Source: Coriobacteriia bacterium (GTDB lineage Bacteria; Actinomycetota; Coriobacteriia; Coriobacteriales; UBA8131). Taken from it: DNA of 12,246 nt. Positions within the stretch are counted from its first letter, which is position 1; each line of letters opens with the position of its first letter. The notes beneath the pieces are model-generated. The model ran no database searches. It had not been told where the DNA came from and saw only the letters and a program-made list of their open reading frames with translations. The stretch lies in the NCBI GenBank assembly GCA_009781525.1, contig WQXZ01000035.1, forward strand, positions 1-12,246, read 5' to 3'. Below, in pieces: positions 8,701 to 12,246 of this stretch. The translations under genes and the position numbers were made by a program.

Positions 8701-8931
8701 AATGTCGCCGCTGAGAATAGGCTGGCGTTCGTCCGCGCTGTGCTTGGGAGTGGATTTGCTTGAAGAGTTATTCTTGCTGCTTTTGCTGTTTTTGCTGTTT
8801 TTGCTGTTGGCAGCGCTGTTTTTGTTGCCGCTGCTGCCGCTAGACCCGCTTTTGCTTGACTGCGAAGTCGATTTGTTTGACTGTCTGCTGTTATTAGAAT
8901 TGCCGGAGTTGCCGGACTTCTTCGCGCTCAA
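5734..8931 (-). CDS. ftsK: FtsK/SpoIIIE DNA translocase with an unusual insert before Walker B
   Basis: Septal ATP-driven DNA pump that clears chromosomes during division. Residues numbered from the TTG at 8931: a Ser/Asn/Lys-rich tail (1-65), four or five transmembrane helices (about 80-232), an acidic linker (240-390), and the motor with Walker A GTTGSGKS (562-569), Walker B LVVIVIDELADLM (835-847), the ATQRPS motif and GNGDMLF. The C-terminal gamma winged helix (DDPLVWDAADIV...RRLKVGYARAGRIMDNLE) recognises orienting DNA motifs in the family. Between NIADFNEQ and LPLVVIVIDE, where relatives have some 10-25 residues, lie about 175: a charged Lys/Glu helix, a Trp/Asp/Glu patch, and a Pro/Thr/Gln/Ala tract with a perfect tandem repeat. 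Start: TTG 8931 follows AGGAGGAG (8941-8934); ATG 8970 would add 13 residues but has no ribosome binding site and sits only about 6 nt after the likely transcription start. Confidence 0.93.
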   Translation of the reverse strand: MSAKKSGNSGNSNNSRQSNKSTSQSSKSGSSGSSGNKNSAANSKNSKNSKSSKNNSSSKSTPKHSADERQPILSGDIRYEVFGVLLVVLAIALFIAVVSPGNAVVSKAISTAIWMLFGVGALIMPFMLAAWGVSFFLRTQLATSRKRLIVGVSVVFIAALTLISINTNGAPDNPSRLFIAGNLTSHGGYLGAVFGWLLLRLLGYAISVVIAIGAIIIGATLIGFSLVSLAGRLNRLFMRNRNHDDDYDNDESNAQTSAYDMGDAQPRARANQPARNVMLTPTARLASANQSAQATAPDSDFQDFLDDDFFTDDNSQADALDYAEKTYLPDPTFGETRRIKGREHILAEAEMIRDDLDDFDLEDASPRGTILQLPSLTDNTVDPEAATVIMVKDKVQVTQNPPQVVALNEQYYDLPNMQLLKVSRSRQASRSAEAELRAVASELQETLQEFQVDAQVVGWTAGPTVTLYKLALGEGVRVARITSLADDIALALAASSVRIFSPIPGTSLVGVEVPNAERSMVLLGDVLPSAPSGSLQVGIGKDVEGSNICANLSSMPHLLIGGTTGSGKSVAINSMIMSMLMRTTPAEVRMILIDPKMVELTKYNDIPHLYVPVVTDASKAAAALAWAVIEMERRLKVFMEAGVKNIADFNEQAKKDRESAIKKAEKDHAKAMAAYEKQLVQWQDEENDAVTEPEQQSIPTGDQSSYQSSKLSSEQSNILIFASQSDANATNTTQADAGDSQEWDDWFEDELEWDEWRGDDYQWDEPASAAAADTLTTPEAQTPAETQAQAPTSAPTQQAPTSAPTQQAPLTAQPTTPPTEPQLELPPDLPEELPLVVIVIDELADLMIVAGKDVESSVTRLSQLARAAGLHLIIATQRPSTNVITGVIKANIVNRIAFNVGSGIDSRVILDSTGAETLLGNGDMLFAKPEYGKPIRIQGCYVSEAEINDVTNHWRGQAEPQYREEILATAVAGLSTYQAGGLYDSIDSDDPLVWDAADIVVTTQMGSTSTLQRRLKVGYARAGRIMDNLERHGIVGPANGSKPREVFVDDVLELESIRALVSYDK
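6513..6566 (-). repeat. Two perfect 27-bp tandem repeats within ftsK
   Basis: Units 6513-6539 and 6540-6566 are identical and in frame, encoding the nine-residue repeat QAPTSAPTQ twice in the Pro/Thr/Gln/Ala part of the motor-domain insert. Identical copies suggest recent duplication and a length-variable segment. Confidence 0.9.
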
Positions 8932-8982
8932 AACTCCTCCTGATGTTGTATAAGCCGTGTTTGGAGGCATTCATTTGCCCAT

Positions 8983-8988
8983 ATTGTA
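8983..8988 (-). promoter_or_regulatory. Probable -10 box of the ftsK promoter
   Basis: TACAAT on the minus strand (8988-8983) matches TATAAT at five of six positions. Transcription would start near 8976. The -35 region is weak. The position leaves a leader of about 45 nt before the TTG at 8931, with its AGGAGGAG, and only about 6 nt before the ATG at 8970, which favours the TTG start, unless the message is nearly leaderless. Confidence 0.4.
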
Positions 8989-9097
8989 CTAGAAAAGTAG
9001 CCTGAACGTGGCATGAGCCAGGAAGCTGGGTAGATACCGGGGTTTCGAAAAGGTTCCGAAAGGTATCTGCAGCCTCCTGCCTGCTGCCTCCTGCCTT

Positions 9098-9136
9098 CTA
9101 GCTGTAGCCTAAAGCTGTAACCTCTAGCTGCAACCC
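9098..9136. repeat. Three degenerate 13-bp tandem repeats
   Basis: CTAGCTGTAGCCT (9098-9110), AAAGCTGTAACCT (9111-9123) and CTAGCTGCAACCC (9124-9136) are abutting copies with a few substitutions. They follow a duplicated 11-mer GCCTCCTGCCT (9072-9082, 9086-9096). Function unknown. Confidence 0.65.
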
Positions 9137-9155
9137 ACCCCATATTCAACTACAA

Positions 9156-9217
9156 CCCAATTCCCCCAGTACGGATGGCAATCAACCCCCAATTCCGGCA
9201 GTACGGATGGCAATCAA
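9156..9217. repeat. Two 30-bp direct repeats
   Basis: Units 9156-9185 and 9188-9217 share the core CAGTACGGATGGCAATCAA and differ only at two bases (CC against GG before the core). A partial third unit, CCCAATTCC, follows at 9218-9226. The end of the unit resembles the IS end sequence at 2408-2424 (14 of 17 bases), which may be chance. Confidence 0.8.
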
Positions 9218-9239
9218 CCCAATTCCGAGATTTGGTAGG

Positions 9240-9397
9240 TTTCTGCAACTTTTTTGCGGTTGGGCGCCAGAAAACGCCTCGGAGGTGCCTTTTCATGTGG
9301 TAATTGCAACCGTTTCGTTGCATTTACCACATCGTTGTTGCAAATGCAACGACAAATCCGGAATTTCTGGCGCCCAACCGCAAAAAAGTTGCAGAAA
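9240..9397. repeat. 158-bp element with perfect 34-bp inverted arms and nested hairpins (MITE-like)
   Basis: Arms 9240-9273 and 9364-9397 are exact reverse complements over 34 bp. Inside are a second hairpin with 14-bp arms (9297-9310 and 9317-9330, one mismatch, 6-nt loop) and a third, TCGTTG/CAACGA (9332-9337 with 9347-9352). GTTGCA or its complement TGCAAC occurs six times (9244, 9305, 9317, 9337, 9345, 9388). There is no transposase and no evident target duplication. It may be a miniature transposable element, a bidirectional transcription end signal, or a structured regulatory region between the divergent genes. Confidence 0.75.
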
Positions 9398-9656
9398 ATG
9401 GAGAAAAGCTGAAATTGACAGGCTTGAGAGGTGGAGGCTGTAGACGGGTTAGCCGTCACTCGTGCTTCTACTGCTTGGTAGCCGGAAGGCGATAGGGGGC
9501 GTTGGCGGGAGCTAAAGGGAGCAAAAAGGAAGAGTGCTGCAGACCGAACGGCGGCTGGCTAGCTGCTTGGCTGCAAGCTTCCGATTCAACTGTCAGAGGA
9601 GGCTGGCATCTAACAAAAACAGGCATTCGCCAGAAAATGTCGATTCTCGCTTGCTT

Positions 9657-9693
9657 GTAACGTTACGTAATGAAATACACTTCTGTCTATCAT
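9657..9693 (+). promoter_or_regulatory. Candidate promoter/operator of the merR operon
   Basis: A perfect palindrome GTAACGTTAC (9657-9666) overlaps TTACGTAA (9663-9670). A weak -35 (TTACGT, 9663-9668) and a -10 (TATCAT, 9688-9693) are 19 bp apart, the long spacing typical of MerR-controlled promoters. Transcription would start near 9700, just before the AGGAGG at 9709-9714. The -35 match is poor, so this is tentative. Confidence 0.3.
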
Positions 9694-9721
9694 GCTATTG
9701 GGCAAGGCAGGAGGCAACAAG

Positions 9722-10678
9722 GTGAATCAAGCAAATCAAGCAACCAAGGCAAACCGCGCATCTCAAGCAGGTCGCTCTGAACGTGCCATCCCCGAGGGAT
9801 TCATGACTGTCGGCGAAGTTGCCAAAAAGATGAACACCACCGTTAGAACCCTTCAGTACTATGACAAAGAGGGGCTGCTGTCTCCAACAGCTGAAAGCGA
9901 AGGCGGGCGTAGGCTCTATACCAACAGGGACATCATCCGACTGCACCAGATTCAGTCCATGAAGTATCTAGGTTTTTCACTCGACGACATCAAGAACCGC
10001 CTGATCAACCTGGAAACCCCAGCAGAGGTCGCTGAGGTGTTGACCGAGCAAGCCAAACTAATCAAGGAGCAGATCGCATCATTAACAGAGGTGCTCGACG
10101 CAATTGAAAAGCTCAAGCACGAAACACAGCTGATGGCTACTGTCGATTGGGCAAAATACGCCGATATAATCGTGAATCTCCAGCTTAAAAACGAATGGTA
10201 CGGGTTAATCAAGCTTTTTGACGACGATACGCTTGAACACCTGCGCAGCCAATTTGACCGAGCACGTGGAGAAGAACTCGTTGCTCGAATGAATGACATA
10301 TTTGAGCTAGCCATCCGACTTGAGCAGTCAGGAACACCAGCCGACAGCGAACAGGGCATCGAGTTGGGCAAAGCCTGGTGGGATATCGTGATGGAATGCA
10401 CCGGAGGCGACGCCAGTTTGCTACCTCAGTTGCTTGAGTCAACAACAAACAACAGCAGCTGGAACGATATCTGGAAGCAACGCTGGGAGAGCGTTGAGGG
10501 ATACGTAACTGAAAGCCTGGTGGCGTACTTCGAAAACATTGGTTACAACCCCTTCGAGCAATTCATGGAAGAGCAGGCTGGGCTTGCCGTGGCAGAGCAT
10601 AACGCGGAGCAGGCTGGCGATGCCGCTGAGGAGCATAACGCGTTGCAGGCGGACATCGCTGCGAAGGAGCAGACATGA
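9722..10678 (+). CDS. MerR-family regulator with TipA-like effector domain
   Basis: Transcriptional regulator, 318 residues. Start GTG 9722 follows AGGAGG (9709-9714) with a 7-nt spacer; the in-frame ATG at 9692 lies inside the likely -10 box and has no ribosome binding site. After a Gln/Asn/Ala-rich tail (1-27), the winged MerR HTH runs about 28-97 (MTVGEVAKKMNTTVRTLQYYDKEGLL, GGRRLY, IQSMKYLGFSLDDIK), then a dimerisation helix (about 100-135) and a TipAS-like ligand domain (about 160-280, with GKAWWDIV and WKQRW). Family members bend promoter DNA and switch on transcription when they bind a drug or peptide. The last 35 residues are a degenerate Ala/Glu/His/Asn repeat (AEHNAEQAGDAAEEHNALQA) not typical of the family. 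The stop overlaps the start of the ABC ATPase gene (ATGA), so the two are translationally coupled, and it probably controls its own operon. The ligand is unknown. Confidence 0.88.
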   Translation: MNQANQATKANRASQAGRSERAIPEGFMTVGEVAKKMNTTVRTLQYYDKEGLLSPTAESEGGRRLYTNRDIIRLHQIQSMKYLGFSLDDIKNRLINLETPAEVAEVLTEQAKLIKEQIASLTEVLDAIEKLKHETQLMATVDWAKYADIIVNLQLKNEWYGLIKLFDDDTLEHLRSQFDRARGEELVARMNDIFELAIRLEQSGTPADSEQGIELGKAWWDIVMECTGGDASLLPQLLESTTNNSSWNDIWKQRWESVEGYVTESLVAYFENIGYNPFEQFMEEQAGLAVAEHNAEQAGDAAEEHNALQADIAAKEQT

Positions 10679-11373
10679 TTCAAATGACCAACGTGATAAA
10701 GCGGTTCGGCTCTCAAACCGTTCTGACAGACGTGAGCTTCACTGCTCACACCAGTCAGATATTCGGGCTGCTTGGCCCATCGGGGGCTGGCAAAACTACC
10801 ATCATCAACATCCTGACCAACCAGCTGCAGGCAGACGGGGGCAGCCACACAATCGATGCGGCACCTTTCGAGACCGGATTGATGCTTGATGAAGACGGTC
10901 TCTATGTGCGCCTGAGTTGCCTGGAAAACCTGAACCTCTTTGCAGACATCTATGGTCTACCTCGCAGCCGGTCAAAAGAGGTCTTGGAAAGCGTTGGCCT
11001 GCAAGACGCAGCCAAAAAAGCGGTCAGCGCCCTGTCAAGGGGAATGCGCCAGCGACTTGCCCTGGCCAGAGCAATCATCAATGAGCCCAAGGTTCTGTTC
11101 TTGGACGAGCCAACCAGCGGGCTTGACCCCACCACCGCCCGCGGCATTCACAAGCTGATCAACGGTTTGCGCGAGCGGGGCTCGACAATCTTTCTCACCA
11201 CCCACAACATGGATGAAGCCGTGAAGCTCTGCGACCATGTAGCGCTGCTGCACAAAGGGGTAATTGTCGAACAGGGTGTTCCCAAAGAGATCTGCGAACG
11301 TCATAACGCCATCAAAACGGTGCCCGACCTTGAAGCCGTGTTCTTCAAGCTGACCGGCGCCGAACTGGAATGA
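10675..11373 (+). CDS. ABC transporter ATP-binding protein
   Basis: Cytosolic ATPase, 232 residues, that powers the permease encoded next. Walker A GPSGAGKT (34-41), signature LSRGMRQR (120-127), Walker B VLFLDEP (140-146), D-loop SGLD, and switch histidine in TTHNMDEA (H177) are all intact. The usual Q-loop region reads ETGLMLDEDGLYVRLSCLENL, a form common in drug and lantibiotic exporter ATPases and lacking a clear Q-loop glutamine. The ATG overlaps the merR stop by four bases and the permease starts 12 nt after this stop. The set is therefore a regulator plus a two-gene ABC-2 exporter; the substrate cannot be named from sequence. Confidence 0.93.
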   Translation: MIQMTNVIKRFGSQTVLTDVSFTAHTSQIFGLLGPSGAGKTTIINILTNQLQADGGSHTIDAAPFETGLMLDEDGLYVRLSCLENLNLFADIYGLPRSRSKEVLESVGLQDAAKKAVSALSRGMRQRLALARAIINEPKVLFLDEPTSGLDPTTARGIHKLINGLRERGSTIFLTTHNMDEAVKLCDHVALLHKGVIVEQGVPKEICERHNAIKTVPDLEAVFFKLTGAELE

Positions 11374-11385
11374 ATCGAGACTACC

Positions 11386-12081
11386 ATGAGAAGCGCAAAA
11401 GCCATCTTTATCAGACAGGCAACCGATCTGTTCAAAAACCGACTGGTGATGGTTCAGTACATCATCTTTCCGGTTGTAGCCTTTATCTTCACAGAAATGG
11501 TGGCGAAAGCCGACGAAAGCATCCCAGACTACATGTTCGTCTCGATGTTCGCAGCCATTTTCGCTGGCATGACCCTGGTGGCTACCACCGCCGGAGTCAT
11601 CGCCGAAGACCGCGAGAATAAAAGCCTGCGCTTCCTGATCATGGCTGGCGTCAAACCGCATGAGTACCTGCTCGGCATCGGTGGAGTCATTCTCGCAGCC
11701 AGTTTCCTGGTCTCGCTTGCGTTTGCACTGATGGGCGGCTTCTCAGCAGCCAACTTCGCCAGGTTCCTGACCATCATGATGCTCAGTTCAACAGCGTCGA
11801 TTCTGCTCGGTGCCAGTATCGGCATGCTGGTCAGAAATCAGCAGGCAGCAACAGCAATCGGAATGCCAGTAGCCATGATTCTTGGCTTCGGCCCGATGCT
11901 GGCTATGTTCAATACCACTGTGGAGAAGATCTTCAGTTTCTTTTATACCCAACAATTAAACGTAGTAGCAAACGATTTCACAGTTGACCTCACCAAACCG
12001 ATTACTATCGTTTTGGTAAATATCGCCTTCCTGCTTGTCCTGTTCACAGTCGCCTACCGCAAAAAGGGCTTGAGCGCCTGA
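11386..12081 (+). CDS. ABC-2 type transporter permease
   Basis: Membrane half of the exporter, 231 residues with about six transmembrane segments: about 22-40 (VMVQYIIFPVVAFIFTEMV), 50-70, 94-118, 125-147, 154-173 and 206-224. A cytoplasmic loop EDRENKSLRFLIMAGVKP (74-91) after the second helix is typical of ABC-2 permeases and probably contacts the ATPase. Length fits the small ABC-2 class that works as a homodimer. The ATG at 11386 has only a weak upstream match (GAGA), consistent with coupling to the ATPase gene 12 nt before. It is the last gene of the operon; the next gene is convergent. Confidence 0.88.
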   Translation: MRSAKAIFIRQATDLFKNRLVMVQYIIFPVVAFIFTEMVAKADESIPDYMFVSMFAAIFAGMTLVATTAGVIAEDRENKSLRFLIMAGVKPHEYLLGIGGVILAASFLVSLAFALMGGFSAANFARFLTIMMLSSTASILLGASIGMLVRNQQAATAIGMPVAMILGFGPMLAMFNTTVEKIFSFFYTQQLNVVANDFTVDLTKPITIVLVNIAFLLVLFTVAYRKKGLSA

Positions 12082-12147
12082 GGAATGCGAGCCGTATGCT
12101 GGTTATCCAAGGCGCTGGTACCACAAGCGAAAACAGCTCATATCTTC

Positions 12148-12246
12148 CTATTCGTCGATGATATGAATGCAGTCAACCGCCTCTTGCTCGCAAAGCTGGA
12201 TGAGTTTTTTATCAAGGGTAACCAAAGTAGCCCGATAACGCTGCGC
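12148..12246 (-). CDS. C-terminal fragment of a probable PIN-domain protein
   Basis: Only 32 codons and the TAG (12150-12148) are in the window; the gene continues past the right edge. The tail reads ATLVTLDKKLIQLCEQEAV then DCIHIIDE. LVTLDKKL followed by a short helix and a final beta strand fits the C-terminal end of a PIN-domain nuclease, where the Asp is the last acidic site residue. If so it is probably the toxin of a toxin-antitoxin pair (VapC type), but the fragment is too short to be sure. It is convergent with the permease gene, 66 nt apart, with no clear terminator between them. Confidence 0.5.
   Translation of the reverse strand, partial: AQRYRATLVTLDKKLIQLCEQEAVDCIHIIDE

Larger units (their letters stand above)
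8989..9691. other. Long divergent intergenic region between ftsK and the merR operon
   Basis: No believable gene in about 700 bp. Overlapping frames on both strands here (around 9207-9459) mirror each other because they run through an inverted repeat. From left to right it holds an 11-bp direct repeat (9072-9082 and 9086-9096), three 13-bp tandem units (9098-9136), two 30-bp direct repeats (9156-9217), the large inverted-repeat element (9240-9397) and the merR promoter region (9657-9693). About 9420-9650 shows no structure I can support. Confidence 0.7.

Noticed and set aside
9072..9226. Short direct repeats as a CRISPR array
   Set aside because: Units differ in length, lie almost back to back without unique spacers, and no cas gene is present.
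9207..9459. Facing open frames of about 80 codons on both strands
   Set aside because: They run through the perfect inverted repeat and are mirror images of each other; neither has a ribosome binding site or recognisable protein features.
11035..11661. Minus-strand frame of 208 codons opposite the ABC genes
   Set aside because: It is antisense to an ATPase with every motif intact and has no domain or start signal of its own.

Overview
The window looks like a chromosomal segment of an actinobacterium, most likely of the Coriobacteriia. The inference rests on the block ftsK–rodZ-like–yajQ–rimO (ftsK, a RodZ-type HTH gene and rimO are commonly neighbours in Actinobacteria), on the Cys-rich IS30-type transposase, and on strong AGGAGG-type ribosome binding sites. 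No database search was possible.

Layout. (1) 1-413, minus strand: the start of a secreted, probably wall-associated protein that runs off the left edge. Its promoter, ribosome binding site and ATG are followed after six codons by a perfect (CT)18 tract. The signal peptide and mature protein lie in a different frame from the ATG, so the gene reads as OFF at 18 repeats and would be ON at 17 or 20. This is the layout of a contingency (phase-variation) locus and is the most interesting feature. (2) about 584-2424: an IS30-family element with 24-bp imperfect inverted repeats. Its transposase has all DDE residues but is split by one -1 frameshift located at CGA AAG. Several 18-bp subterminal repeats lie between the gene and the ends. 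(3) 2467-8931, minus strand: the housekeeping block ftsK, rodZ-like, yajQ, rimO (DNA translocation at division, morphogenesis, a small nucleotide-binding protein, and ribosomal protein S12 methylthiolation). FtsK carries an unusual low-complexity insert of about 175 residues just before its Walker B motif. (4) 8932-9721: a long divergent intergenic region with three kinds of repeat, including a 158-bp element with perfect 34-bp inverted arms and nested hairpins (MITE-like or a structured regulatory element). (5) 9722-12081, plus strand: a tight operon of a MerR/TipA-like regulator, an ABC ATPase and an ABC-2 permease, probably a drug-responsive exporter. (6) 12148-12246, minus strand: the C-terminal end of a probable PIN-domain protein.

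The left 2.4 kb (phase-variable surface gene plus IS) is accessory. The centre is core genome, and the right end is a regulated transport operon.
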